DNA of 64,000 nt, from contig CM034103.1 in assembly GCA_019914945.1 (NCBI GenBank), forward strand, positions 15,590,785 through 15,654,784. The letters run 5' to 3'. Below the pieces are notes generated by a model. That model was given only the letters and a program-made list of their open reading frames with translations. It was not told where the DNA came from and did no database searches. Positions 42,873-55,391 of this stretch are shown piece after piece. Both the position numbers and the translations under genes were made by a program. The DNA comes from Typha latifolia (lineage: Eukaryota > Streptophyta > Magnoliopsida > Poales > Typhaceae). Every line of letters starts with the position of its first letter. Positions within the stretch are counted from its first letter, which is position 1.

Positions 42873-45620
42873 ATGGAAGGAGGAACAGCGATGACGGAGA
42901 GATACGAGGAATTAGGGCTCGAGAATGCTCTCTCCCGTGCTTGGGATTACTCGACGGCGTGCGGCGAGCTCGGCCTCATCCTTCGCCTCGCCTACGCAAA
43001 GCTCCCCAAGAGCCTCCAGTCTCTCGTCTTCCGCCACACCCTCTTCGCCTTCCGGATCCTCCCCGAGTGTGTCTCCTCTCCTCTCCTCTCCTCTCTGTAC
43101 CCCCTTCCTTTCCCCTCTTCGTTTCCCATCGATCTGGGAGTTAGTCGTAATCTCGATCAAAATTACCCCTTTGATACTAGTGATTACTTCGAATTTGATG
43201 GTTTGATGACCTTCCTGATCATTATGTGGAATACTTTAGTTAGCTTTGTCGAGAAAATCTCTCCATTTTGGGAATTAATTCTTTTAGTCGTGTATGTACT
43301 AACAAGGAATTGCATCTGCAGAGTGCAAACAGGGCATGGAGTAGCATCAGCTAACATCCTTCTCCAAGCAGCAGAAGCTGCACTCCCTAAACAGAGAAAG
43401 GCACAGGCTGTTTCGGAGTTCAAGCATTCTGTGGTTGCACATAAGAGGCGCGCTAAGGCTCACCAAGATGGAGGTAACTCATATATATGCCGTATAACAA
43501 ATAGAACTACATAGTACTATACTTGATTATATGCAAGTAAATTGAGTTGTCATGTCAGATATCAGAAATGGTTACAGTTAAAGTACTGACATACTAACAT
43601 TTCAAGAGGTATCCTGATTCATGATTGTACTAATCTGAGTTGAATCAGTATCTGTCCATTTTCTGGCTGCTTCTTTTAGTTTCTGATGTTTTAGATATCA
43701 TGGTTGTTTTGAGGATTGGTCATTCTCCAAAAGGATTATGCCTTATGCTTGATATAGTTGTAGTAAGATAATCCAATTGGAACTCTTGTAAGTAGTGAAT
43801 AACTGTATCGACAGAGATGGTCCTACTTTCTCTATTGAAAAATAGTTGGGTGGCATGAATAATGGCACATTCCAATGCTGTAAAGGTCCTATCCTTGTTC
43901 GAATTGGAGTTCTCAATTGCTTGTCTTCAAAAATCCTCTTAGAACTATATTTAGCATGAAAATGTCAGATAACTAATTTAATCTTGATATAAATCCTTAG
44001 GAGGACTCGTTCTACCTTTATGCCAAATTAAATATGGTTTGAACATGCAAGTGTAACAGTTAAGTATGGCTTGAACATGCTTATTTTGTGGTATTGCCCT
44101 TGAGATTTCTCGTGCTCTCCTTGAATGATAATTTGAATGTACTTACCACTTCTCAGGTTCTCTGCAATTACCACATGATGTTCTTGTTCACATGTTTGGC
44201 TTTCTGGACATGCGATCTTTAGTGGCAGTCAGTTGTGTATGCTGGTATGCTCCTATTGCTACATATCTTTGAGAATTTTGCTTCGCACTTCTTGCTGACA
44301 ACATTCTCCATCTTCTCTTAGAAGGTCATGGAACTCAGCTGCAAATGACAATACCCTATGGAAGCTGCAGTATTCCTTTTTCTTCGGCAATCATGATATG
44401 AGCTGCAGAAGTAAAACAGATCATATGCCTGTTCAGGAGGAGGATATGATTGTCCAGGAGAACATGACAGAGGTGGACGTAGTAACCAATTTTAGCTGGC
44501 AAAAGGCTTTTAAGAGAAAATATATTGGTACACATCTTTTATTTTGAAGACTTTTGAGTAATCTGGCTATGCTAGGTGCTTGCTGGCAAATAGAGCACAC
44601 CGAATTGGGTGCCATAGCTCACCTGATTGTGAATACACTACATCTGATAGTAATACTTTTGGTATTAAGTTGCAAGTGAGAATCACATAGTATCACGGAT
44701 ATGGAGATGCAACAGAGAATAGGAAGATTGTGACTATTGCACAATCCTTCTCCAAATTTTGGTTTTATTCCTCTGCCAAAGATCAATTTCTTCTTTGTCA
44801 TGTTTGAAAAGCATGAATTACTTTTTTTCATCATCAGATGCCCTTTTTTTTATTATTGTTTTGTTGTTATGTAGGTTATCTATATGAATATTATGTCGGG
44901 GGCTTTGCATGCCATATATTATGTCTCCTTGTAGATTTCTATGATGTTTTTTTGGTAAAATTGGTAGCATAAAACTAGAGAATCTTCTATCAAATGATAT
45001 AGTTACTGCCGACCTTCCTATGTTTCATTCTTCTTATGTAAAGGATAAACTGACATGTTCTGCAGGTGATTCTTCATTCAGATTCACATCAAATAGGGCA
45101 TTTTGCAGGCATTGTGGATTGTTTATTTGGCTCGGCAACTTGACCTGTGCTAAATCACTTGATTGCCATAAACACGGAGAACATAAAGCTAAAATAAGAC
45201 CAATGGCGCCTATTAAGGTAATCACTCTAATCAATCCAATTTACACATCCATCATTTTTTGCTAGTGCACATATCTCGTATATAACATATATCGCTGATC
45301 TTATGATCTGCAACTCCTCCATACAATCAAAAATCTTAATGTTCTGCAAGGCAAACGCTTCCATATTTGTGCACAGTAATTACAGGTTATTTGATGCCAA
45401 AAAAAAAAAAAAATCAGCTTCCACATTAGTGATCTAATTTTTACATGATACTGCATTGATACAAGCCTCTTGGTATTGTCATCAGGTTGTTGAGTACCTC
45501 CTGGGAGAGACAGATTTGATGATCTTTTCTTCAGACAGCGATGACAGCGATTCTGATGTATGGCCATGCGGCACACAACAGATACCCAAGTTGTGGGCCT
45601 ATCCGAAGCTTGTCGATTAA
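42873..45620 (+). CDS. F-box protein with C-terminal Cys/His-rich module (307 aa)
   Basis: F-box proteins couple substrates to SCF ubiquitin ligases through SKP1. Six exons: 42873-43066, 43322-43473, 44157-44244, 44325-44527, 45066-45217 and 45486-45620; total 924 nt in phase. Residues 1-115 are a helical domain (RYEELGLENALSRAWDYSTA, LILRLAYAKLPKSLQSLVF) not usual in F-box proteins. The F-box follows at ~118-160: LPHDVLVHMFGFLDMRSLVA, SCVCWSWNSAANDNTLWK. The C-terminal part holds RAFCRHCGLFIWLG and LTCAKSLDCHKHGEH, four or five Cys and several His that could bind zinc, then an acidic stretch SSDSDDSDSDVW. No LRR or Kelch repeats are present. I recognise this arrangement as the small At5g52880-like family, whose substrate is unknown. 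Splice choice at 44325 (AG after TTAGA) was forced by frame, as the nearer AG gives a stop. Confidence 0.87.
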
Positions 45621-46539
45621 TATTCCCGAGATATGTGGCTTAGTATTGAGACAGCTTGGAGATATACGGATGTTTACTTACCATCCCAGCTGAAGGACTA
45701 GAGAGAGATGAGTTGTGAGGAACAAAGCAAAAGACGTTTTACTCCATAGGAAATGTTAAAGAACAGGTGATCTATTGATATATTGAGGTGTCTTGTATAT
45801 TTTACAGTTGATCCATGTATACATCGGTCTTAAATCGCCGCCGCTGTGACTGTTCGTTGAAGCACCTCTTTCTTTGAGTCTAATTTGCTACTTGCTGGTG
45901 AACTGTTTAAAGTCGATCAGTACCTCTGATATAAAAATTCTGAACTCATAATTTTTAAAATTATAAAGTTAATCATACTTTCAGAAAAACTAATTGTACT
46001 GCTGATTGACTTATTAATTAAAATAAAATCATAGATTATCGTTGTGCTTAGACAAATAAATTTTCTTCTGATTTTTTATTAATTAAAATAAAATCATAGG
46101 TAATGGTTATAGCTAAACAAGTAGTCTTCCTTCTGATTTTTTACAGATTATTAGGGAGCATTTTCTAAGCGTGAAAGTTAATTGATCCAATATTTTTCCT
46201 TATTTTTAAAAATAATTGCATCCTTTTTTTTTAAACTATCGCACGTTTCTAACTTATTGACCTCCTTTATCTATATAATACTCTCCAAATATTCATTTTA
46301 CTTCTATTTTAAAGAAATCAAGAATAAGGCAGTGATTAAATGTTTTATATTAAAGGAGTGAAAATGTCCTCTAGGTCTAGGTAAAATTAATCTTTATATT
46401 TAACGTAGTAGTATTTAAAGGTCCTGCGTCTTAAACAGTTGAATGCTAATTATTAAGTATTGCAATGGTTTTAGTGGTGAGATCACCACATCCAGAAGCA
46501 ATAACAAGTCGAGGTGATTACTTTCATATAAAACTATCC
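45621..46539. other. AT-rich intergenic DNA downstream of the F-box gene
   Basis: Contains the F-box 3' UTR (to about 45900) and then a tandem duplication at 46011-46142. No coding signal. Confidence 0.5.
46011..46142. repeat. 65-bp tandem duplication, AT-rich
   Basis: Two copies, about 46011-46075 and 46076-46142, each beginning TTATTAATTAAAATAAAATC and ending CTTCTGATTTTTTA. The interior has diverged (GATTATCGTT against GGTAATGGTT). Confidence 0.8.
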
Positions 46540-47440
46540 GTTTTCAGGAAGATCTCTGTGATCCAATTACAACACGAAGTGCTTGCTCATCACCCGGTAA
46601 TATGAAGACAATAAATAAAGTTTTGGTTGAATGCAATCTCTGAAATCCATCTAAAATCCGATCAAATTCACCGAGCAAACGACATAAAACTTGACAGATC
46701 CAAACACGGAACATCTCAACAAAATAGAATCCCTTGTGTATAAATAAGCAAAGATTACATTCTCCATCCGTCAAAGACAAAGAAGTGTAGCCGTGATTTC
46801 AGATGCTATGAAACCGAAAGCAATCCAAGCATCCTACGAAACGGCTTCGATTCCTCTGCGAAGGTTATAGATAAGCGTTGGAGAGGTCTCAACACTGGGA
46901 GACAAACACCACTCCGCTGGGTCCTTCGCTTATCGCAGAAACTCTCTTAAAAAATTAAAAATAAAAATGCTCTAAACGAAGACAAGATGTTCGGCAAAAA
47001 ACCGAACTCGAAAATACTAGAGAGTACTCCGAGATCCGGTGAGATCTGAAGAAATCACCGCCGCTTTTCCTCTCCGAAGGCAAACTTGGATAATATCGCA
47101 TTGCTATTAAGCGATTGATCCATAGGTCCTTCGAATTCTTTGGTAATAATAAAAAAAAATCAAAATCAAGAAAATAATAGGAAAAATAAAAAGGCGACGG
47201 ATGCTCAGTGAATACGAACCAAAATATAAGATCTCATATCACCGTACACAGCGATCAATGAAGAGATTTGTTTGCTCTTCATCGCATCCGAGTAAGAGAT
47301 TTTTAAGGAAACAGGAAGGATTTCTTACGCTAGACGTCGAGGGAGAAGAACGTAGTGGTGTGAGAGAGAGGAGGTTAGGGTTCGGGGGCGGCGGCAAGAG
47401 GAGAGAGGTTTAGGTTAAGTTTTGGTCTCTTATATAGGCT
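46540..47440 (-). other. Probable transcription unit with no recognisable long ORF (lncRNA or small-peptide gene)
   Basis: Read on the minus strand, a TATATAAG box (47429-47436) is followed at the right distance by a CT-rich leader with CCTAAACC and AACCCTAACC (telobox-like), a layout typical of strongly expressed plant genes. Downstream there are only short ATG frames. One encodes MDQSLNSNAILSKFAFGEEK plus two arginines and stops at once (22 codons, about 47064-47132). Another starts MKSKQISSLIAVYGDM (about 47239-47281). I do not recognise either peptide. A small hairpin GTTCGG...CCGAAC lies near 46990-47010. It could be a long noncoding RNA, a leader with uORFs whose main ORF I missed, or a decayed gene. 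Confidence 0.4.
47429..47436 (-). promoter_or_regulatory. TATA box and telobox-containing leader
   Basis: Reverse complement TATATAAG, with the CT-rich telobox leader starting within about 30 bases. It belongs to the unit at 46540-47440. Confidence 0.5.
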
Positions 47441-47446
47441 AGGCTG

Positions 47447-47660
47447 CTCTCCTCCAAACAAACTGAGCTCGAATTTAAATAACCGAAGCTTGATCAAAAG
47501 TTGGCTCGATTAAACCTCACTCGACAAGGCTTGGTACCACCACAATCCAAATTCAAGTTCAAATTCAAATTTAATAAAGCCGTTTGAAATTATTGCTTAC
47601 GACTCGAGCTCAAGGTCGCATCAAGCTTGATTTGTTTCTTCTTCGAGCTTGAATTGAAAG
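47447..47660. repeat. Dispersed-repeat-like block rich in AAGCTT/CTCGAGC words
   Basis: Words such as AGCTCGAATTTAAATAA, GAAGCTTGATC, GCTCGATTAAACC and TTCGAGCTTGAATTG recur in both orientations. I associate this vocabulary with an abundant plant repeat class. No boundaries are visible. Confidence 0.3.
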
Positions 47661-50600
47661 TGTGAGAATTGACAAAATGATAGCTAACACATTTGTTATA
47701 ATTTGACGCACAAACGGAGTAAGATAAGTGCTATCCAGTGATTAGTAATCCCCTAGCTAGATACAATTTTCTAAGAAATAGGTCATGCTCTCAAAGTATA
47801 AGCATATAACATTATAATTTTAGAGAAATTAAGGCTTTTTATAGTTCAAAAATAAGGCAAATTTTAAAATAAATATTCATCTTTTATTATTCATAAAATA
47901 AAGTCTTCGTTCTAAAAATAATTATTCTTATATTTAATTATATTTTAAAATAGTAGTGTAATAATTATCTTTAATATGATATAAAATAATAAAAATATTT
48001 TTTTTATAAAATATTTTTTGATTTGATATAAAGCAAATGGATGGAATAAAATTATAAGGGTAAAATAGTAATTAGGTTGATGTGTAGTATAAATATAATT
48101 TTGATAAATAGTATTTATATTTTAGAATAAAATTATTATAATATTTAGTTATTATTCTGAAATAAAGAGTTAATATTCTAAAATTAAAAAATATATATTT
48201 TTTAAATGAATGGAGACTAAATATTTATAAGGGTGATTGAATTCAGATCTCAGAGTTAGGGTGAAGCCCAGGCCCAGCTCATCACCGAACAAAGGTAAGA
48301 GAAAACAAGAATCATTAATAATGGCCACGGGTGAGTTCCTCTCACGTAAGAAGCATATTTAGTCAATTACTTTGGTGCATACTTAGCAGCGACGTCTGTC
48401 TTATGATTCATACAATCATACTGCATTCTTGCAGTATAATATGGACTCCTTTTCTAGAAAGGTAGCCTACGAAAGAATAAAATCGGTTCACAAAACAATA
48501 GACGTTGATCAAACTTGTCTCTCAAGTAATGACTTACTAATCCAGAATTGTAGATATCGAAATTCTTCAGCAGATAAGATAAGATAAGATAGTTCCACAA
48601 AGAAATAACATGACGGAAGAGATCAATATTTCTGCATCTAAATAAAGTCAGAGCGATAATAAGGATGCATAATAAAATTAACAGCCAGTGGAAAAGCAAT
48701 AAAAAAACCTTTATGGCTAAAATATCACGTCTCCGAAAAAATATTCGGAGCCACGAAGCTAAATAAAATTGCCCATGGAACCAACTGCGATAATACATTA
48801 AAGGAGAAAGAAAGCAAGAGTCACAAAACAAATAGCTCAATAGGTGCCGGCATCTTCAAGAGATTTCAAACTGATAACTAAATATCTGTTCAACAATTTA
48901 AAAGAATTATCATGGTTCTGAGAACAAATATATTGAATAAATAATATATTCTGTTTCAACTAGAGGAACTAACACATTACTCCTAACAAGCAGCAAATTA
49001 AATTTGGAAAAATGACTTTATGATGACTGTGGAAGAATATATGTCAAATAGCTCATTATCTCTGAAATAAAATAATAAATATCATGCTAGCAATAGCAGT
49101 AACATTAGTCTACTTCACCAGAGATGGCTAATCATATTAAAAATATTCATCTCTATTCAAATGCACAAGACCAGATGCCAATACCAACTCACCGTGAACT
49201 CCAGTAGTCTCTGAAGATAAATATCTATGCACAGCGACATCCAAGAAGTACTGTGTCCATATTGATATGTAAATTTCCTTGCAAGGCTGCTCTCACCTCG
49301 TACCACATTCTAAGGAACTTTCCATCTTAAATTTATTTATGGGAGACGTCCTGTCAGTAAACAGCTGCTCACATGCAGTAGTGTAATACAAAGATACTGC
49401 AACCCAAGGATTGTCAAAACAGTCACAAGATTGTTTTACTGCATCCAAGATAATCATTTTCTCCATTTTCAACTTACTAGCTATTCTAGCATGATGCACC
49501 TTAATGCTCTATACCATAGAAGATTGAGAATATCAATCTTCCAAAATTTATGTCAGAACTTCCAATTTGGTCAGACCTCAGACAATGAGTCCTCAAATCA
49601 ATCTGTAAAAGTTCTCTAAAAGGCCTCAAGTTCAGAATGAATTCCTTACATTCAGGCACAGTAACAGAATGTAGAAACGATAAATCTTATCTACTTATCA
49701 TGTATCATAGGACAGCTTTATCAATCTGTACGCCGAGAAATTCTATTCAGCAAATATTGGTGTTAACACAATGAAAAGAGATAATCTTCTTCCAAATCAT
49801 TATTGTATTAAAAGAGAATCAACCAGATAGAGATAATTAAAAATAACTCGATCAGTGGCAAAGCCCTTGACTTATCTGCAAGATCCTATTAGACCTTTAA
49901 CTGCAGTGAATTTGGTATTGCAAAGAAAATTGACTTATTTGACACTAAGGACATTAATACAAAGCAAGTCACCAAGTCAAATACAATTGACAACTTATTT
50001 TAATCCCAAAGTCAAACACAATAAATAAGAATCTCATTTACCCTCCATTACTAAAAGAGGATATGGGACACTTAAACAAGTGATAGCATTATTAATTGAC
50101 AATGCGAAATATCTGAAGGTTAAAAGAAAGATCAAACTATAATTTCCCTTACATATGCCTCCAAAATTAGCTATGATCTTTAATCTAACGTATTAACATG
50201 TAGATGTTGGATAAGTTTTAGTCATGGATATACAAGCTTGTGTGACTCATCATCAAAACCACATCTATTGTAATCAATTTCTAACCTCACCTCAGAAGCA
50301 TTAAGAAATCAAGATTAATATAAACATCATTTATCCATACAGTCCAACAGAAACAATTGAACTACCAAAATAAATGTCATACAACAAAATCATACTAAAA
50401 ATGAGAGAACCAACACAATCCACATGGAACAATACAAAATCCAGATAAATATAAACATCTCATGTGAGCATCCATAGCTTCCAGATGAAGCAATTAAAGA
50501 ACCATAGGAAATGGCGTACAAGAAAATCACACTATGATGGTACTGCTAACATGATCACATTATGAGAGCCTGAAATAACTCCTACTAACCATACTAGAAC

Positions 50601-50737
50601 TGTCCAGATTGGGAAACCAGACATTTCTAAGTATGGAATCCTAAATGAAAAATGGATAAGCACTGACAGCAATCCATCGAAAAACCATAGATAGTGGTTG
50701 ACCATCAGAAGCGACTAGAACCACAGAATACCTTCTT
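47661..50737. other. Gene-poor AT-rich region downstream of the reticulon gene
   Basis: About 3 kb without a supported gene. Bases 47850-48230 are extremely AT-rich. A (GATAA)n run lies near 48573-48592. The 128-codon hydrophobic frame on the minus strand at 48454-48840 begins with TTG, not ATG, and has no family resemblance. The last few hundred bases are probably the reticulon 3' UTR. Confidence 0.5.
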
Positions 50738-52311
50738 CTAAAACTTCTTATCTTTCAGCAGCCCCCTTGGAATCTTGGTTAGACATTTAGCATGAAAGAC
50801 AGCATAATGCTTCTTAAACTCAGCAGTTCCCTTCTCGGCAAAAGAGTCAACTTTGTCCTCATACTTCTCGTACAGAACAGGTAAAGTGTGCAGCAAAACA
50901 AATGCTGTTTACAATGAACAAAAATAAATAAAGAAAGAAGACAAAAAATGCAAAAAAATTGATTATACTAACATCAAATATATTTAAATGTGAAAAGAAA
51001 CTTTACCAATGTAAAATAAGGTCAAGAAATTGCAGCAACTCCCAAGAATTGAAATAACCCACAACCCTGCAATCACCTGAGAAACCAAGAGGTCAACAAA
51101 TTTACAGGATACAGGACCAATTACAACAACAATACTGAGAGATCAGTTAAAAGAAAACATCAAAAGACATACACCAAGGAACTTCTTTAGATCACGTCCA
51201 GACGCGATTTCCCTTAGAATAGCAAAGCCCCTGTTGATCTCATATCTCAACGAGAGTGCAATGTTCACAGTCAGATCTTCAGGAATGCTTACCTCAGGAA
51301 TGTGAGGTGGAGACCTAGCATCATTAAAGCTTCAAGACATGAGACTAGGCTCTATATATAACACTCAAATAGTATAACTATACAGCTATCAAGAACTTAG
51401 ATAAAAGAGCTCACTTGTTAATGAAGGTAGTAGCATTCGACCAAAGGAACAGGATGGCTAGAGAAAGTATGAGGCAGTGGCACACCAGGGTCAGCAGATG
51501 GTACTCCAACAACTCGAACAACACCCAGATGGCAGTCGCGCCACCAAGCACACCAGCAGAGATCTTTTTGTTCCTCCATAGGAACACGTCGGCAGCTGCA
51601 AAATTTCCCGATGTTGGCAGACAAGTCCATTGTTCTAGATAAATACAGGATACAAAAAAATCTACGTCTTTTCCTCTAAAAAATGGCTAGAAATTTCCCA
51701 ATATTACCAACTTAACCACAGATAAATTTATATAATGGATTCCTAACGATCCATAAGAATGGGAATAAAAGGGAGTTTCCTGAACTTTATAAACAATTTC
51801 AGGTTAATCCGATGGTTAGTTGGACAGCAATTCTAAATGATAGACGCAAACCCTAGAGGCCCCAAAAGTAAGAAAGCAAAGCCTTTCGCAGGATTAAGTT
51901 GAAAATAAAGATGAAGTAACATGAACAAAAACAGCAGGAAAAGAATCCACAGATCTCAGCTCGTAAAAACCTAACAGATCAAAGCAAACACGATCCGATC
52001 CAACATGATCTAAGCCAAAAACCATACGAACTCGTAGGAAAACATTATAAACCCTACTAAATCGAAACATTAGGTCAAAAAACGATCTATAGCGTACGTT
52101 TTCCGCCTCCCAAGACCGTGTGAACGGGCTTCTCCCTCCCGAAGAGCCGGAAGATCTTGGCCTTGATATCCGACGTAGCCGACGTAATCGATTCCGATTT
52201 ATCGTCATCGGAATCCGAGGACGACGACGAATCGTGGCCGTGGAACTTCTCCGTTATCTTATCCACCACCGACTCCACCACCGACTCCGACTCCTCTTTA
52301 TGTTCCTCCAT
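50738..52311 (-). CDS. RTNLB: Reticulon-like protein B (257 aa)
   Basis: Reticulons bend and stabilise the tubular ER; plant RTNLBs also act at plasmodesmata. Five exons: 52311-52098, 51595-51415, 51314-51173, 51076-51007 and 50904-50738; total 774 nt in phase. Residues 1-70 are acidic and Ser-rich ([15 protein letters not shown]), the usual variable cytosolic head, then [20 protein letters not shown] leads into the reticulon domain. Two long hydrophobic hairpins follow: [20 protein letters not shown] to [14 protein letters not shown], and [20 protein letters not shown] to LFYI with [10 protein letters not shown]. The tail [15 protein letters not shown] ends LKDKKF with a lysine-rich ER-type C-terminus. 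Exon 3 is ended at 51173 (donor GTATGT) because the nearer GT breaks the frame. A TATA box lies at 52415-52422. Confidence 0.95.
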
Positions 52312-52414
52312 TTCTCCCCGCAATAGATTCCCAGATCCCTCACCAATCCGTAGATTCTCGATATGCTATGATCTCAGTCTAGGGAAGAAGGAAGGGTTCG
52401 ATGGGAAAGGGAAG

Positions 52415-52422
52415 CTTTTATA
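52415..52422 (-). promoter_or_regulatory. TATA box of the reticulon-like gene
   Basis: Reverse complement TATAAAAG, about 104 bases upstream of the ATG at 52311, placing the start near 52385. Confidence 0.65.
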
Positions 52423-52596
52423 CTGGGGCGAGGCGATCAGGACCGTCAGATTTAGAGGCCAGGGGTAAAGTTGTCCGGGAGGAGACAGGTAACGGCGACG
52501 GTATTGCAAGGGGAAAAGGGAGCAGACGTCACAGCTCCGTTACTTTTTGGACGGCGTGGCTAGGACCCGACAACGTGGCCGGATACCGAAAGTTGC

Positions 52597-52606
52597 GCCA
52601 CGTGGC
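52597..52606. promoter_or_regulatory. Palindromic G-box in the reticulon promoter
   Basis: GCCACGTGGC, a perfect 10-base palindrome 180 bases upstream of the TATA box; a partial match (CAACGTGGCC) lies at 52571-52580. G-box cores are targets of bZIP and bHLH factors; activity here is untested. Confidence 0.5.
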
Positions 52607-52622
52607 TTAAAGATACTCGTTC

Positions 52623-55391
52623 AATAGGGACCAGTGAATGCATTGAACCGAGAGGTCCGAGACGTAGGATTGCGAAACTTACCAATAGAACTCCGACAAG
52701 TGGATGACGGAAGGCTGGTTGCTGTATAATCGGATTCAGCGAAGGCAACTGTCAGCATGTGACGGTGCCTTTAATCACTTTGAACTTTGAATTTGAATTT
52801 GAATTTACCGTAGGAGGAGAAATCCTAGCATTTATCTCAAGGCTTGGTGGTTAAGGAACGGGAGCTGATGTAGCCTTAGCCTTTATTAGACTTTGCAGGT
52901 TTGAAAATAATATCTCAATTCAATTGACTTTATTTCTGATACAATATGAAATAGATAATTAAGTTATGTGAGAATGAGATGGCCGAATGAGCCATGGCCA
53001 ACCATACCATAGCCATGCTTTCTCTAGAAGATTAATATATTTTACTATATGTATTTATGCTCAAAATTAATTATTTTCCTATTTAAAAAAGTCTTTGCAT
53101 TTATAATTTAAGTAAGACCATTAATTTTTTTTATTAAAATTAACTGAACGGAGGTAAAATAACCAAAATGCCCAGTGTGTTGGTTAGACAAGGCATTTAA
53201 GTTTGTCGAATAATGCCTCTAAATGACTTAACTAGTTATAAGTACGTAGATAGACCGATTTAAAATATTTGAAGTATAAGAATGTAAATTAATTTTATGC
53301 GTAAGTACGAAACAATAAAATGTATTTAACCTAATAGAATATTAAAAAAAAATAGAATAAGAAGACATGGGTCATAGGAAAAAGCTTCAGAACACTAAGT
53401 AGAAAGATTGTTAGATATTATTGGGACTGTATTTTAAGAGAAAATTGGGATTCAAATCAATAAAATCTCTGGTATGAGAAAATTAGTTCCAATTGAATTA
53501 ATCAACCTAAACCTTTGTTGCAAAATCTGCCTTTCTGATATATTGGAAGATGAGGAAGTCCACTCAAGCTAACAAGGAAAACCTATAGTTCAAAGATAGA
53601 TAAGTCCAATATGCTTGCTTGACACATTTCACTTTCTAGAAGGGCTTACTTAGGACAAAGATTTGTATGTACTTTCTCACTTGGACTTGAAACCTAAGTA
53701 AATTAAGAATTTAGAAATTTTGATCAGGAAATAGAACAAAAATAATATGAAAAGTAACACACTTACATAATAACAAAGCATGAAAGTAATCAAATCAGCA
53801 TAATTCAAGCAGGGTTTTTATAAAAATAATCAAATTATTGATCTCACAAACTATTCAACAGACAGACCTAGCCGATTGATGTAGGAAATCTCTGCATGTG
53901 CTTCAGAAACAAACTAGAATTCATAGGACAAGAAGAATCCTAGGCATTTTGAGGGAAAAAAATCATAGTTTCTAAGTTCCAAAGAGAATTATTACGAGTT
54001 CATTTTAAAGCGTCCAACTTTCACATGATGAAAAACTTCCAGGGAAAGAAAACTAAGTTCCATCTAACAAAATGAACTGCATTGAAATACTACCGTCAGT
54101 TTTACATGAATCAGATCGATTTCAAGACGGTGTTCTTTATGTATTATTGATATACTATCTAAAAATTTGTATTTATGTGACTTCTTCTAGTTATTTTTCT
54201 GATAACTATATATTAAAATCTGAAGCATTTAATAGATGAAAATAACAAAAATGTTCTTGTTTGAGAGCAATGTATCTAAAAGATCTAGGAACAAATATAT
54301 TTTTTATCCTTTTACTATTAAATATTGAAGTTTAATGGTTAGTTGATTTTCACTAGTATGTATGGAATATGGACAGATAGAGGTTTAAAGATCAAACAAA
54401 GAGCTTCACTTTCCATCAAAGAAGAAGGAATTTGAAAATTAAAGTGCAAAGTCCCAATTGCATTTTATCTATCATTTATTTAAGACTAGACTAAGTTGAT
54501 GTATTAAAGACATTTGTAGCAAAGGACATCTTAAAGCAAAAACATCTGTATCAGATCCATAATTCTTGGGCCCTACAACAGGAAAACAAATATGGCAGTG
54601 GATGGCACATATAACATGAATCTGACGTCAATCTAACTGACTAATTGCATTATCTCAACCAAAATTATGGTATTCTCAATGTGGTGTGCGAATACCACAT
54701 TGAGAGGCTGATAGAATAATTGAAGGAAAACATCCAGAAAAGTAAATTTTTAGTGAATCATTTAACATAAGATTATGTCAAACTCTGAGCATATATAAAA
54801 ATTTCAAGATCAGTTTAAAGATGGGGAAACCAATTAAAAGCCGAGATATGTTTGTAAAAGTTGGGAGAATCAGACATAAAAAGGTGAGATACATGAAATA
54901 TGATATACCCCTTGAAAGTAATTTACAAAAGTTGGTTATGGTTTCAGTGTTGAAGAGCTCACAAGGTAAACTGGTTTAGAATTAGATTAGGAAGGAAGAA
55001 CAAAAGGATGGAGTGACAGAGTGACTGGGTAAGATCTTTAAATCGCAAGCTGCAGATGATATGAGACTAAGTCAAAATGATTCAGTAATAACCTCTACTT
55101 TTTCTCTCTTCATCTAACAGCTGAAATTGCATAACATTCTATAAGATTAACTGGAAGTACCAAAGACTTGCTTCAGGGCATAGGTAATTCTTAGAGGGAA
55201 AAAACACAATCCATCATGTCAATTTTTTCCAAGTTATATTTGCCATCTTGTTAAGTTACATTCATTTCAGTTTTAAAAAGACTCACATGTAAATCTTCCG
55301 CTTTAAAACACACAGCTTTTTGGCAGCCTTATACATGTAAATCTAATTTAGTTCTGAGATGAATGTCTCACCACATAGAAGAAGTATATGA
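52623..55391. other. Gene-poor spacer between reticulon promoter and small gene
   Basis: About 2.8 kb, AT-rich beyond 52900. A TTTGAA/TTTGAATT run lies at 52782-52806 and a tRNA-derived-looking block at 52840-52915. I find no exon with family resemblance on either strand. Confidence 0.45.
52840..52915 (+). repeat. tRNA-related or SINE-like fragment
   Basis: AAGGCTTGGTGGTTAAGGA resembles a pol III A box and, about 40 bases later, GCAGGTTTGAAAATAA resembles a worn B box (GGTTCGAATCC). No cloverleaf closes, so it is not a working tRNA gene. A decayed SINE head is the best guess. Confidence 0.25.

Noticed and set aside
46544..46780. 78-codon frame on the minus strand
   Set aside because: It starts with TTG and has no family resemblance; kept only as part of the uncertain transcription unit.
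48454..48840. 128-codon hydrophobic frame on the minus strand
   Set aside because: It begins with TTG, is AT-rich low-complexity and matches no membrane protein family that I know.
52840..52915. tRNA gene
   Set aside because: A- and B-box-like words are present but no acceptor stem or anticodon arm closes.
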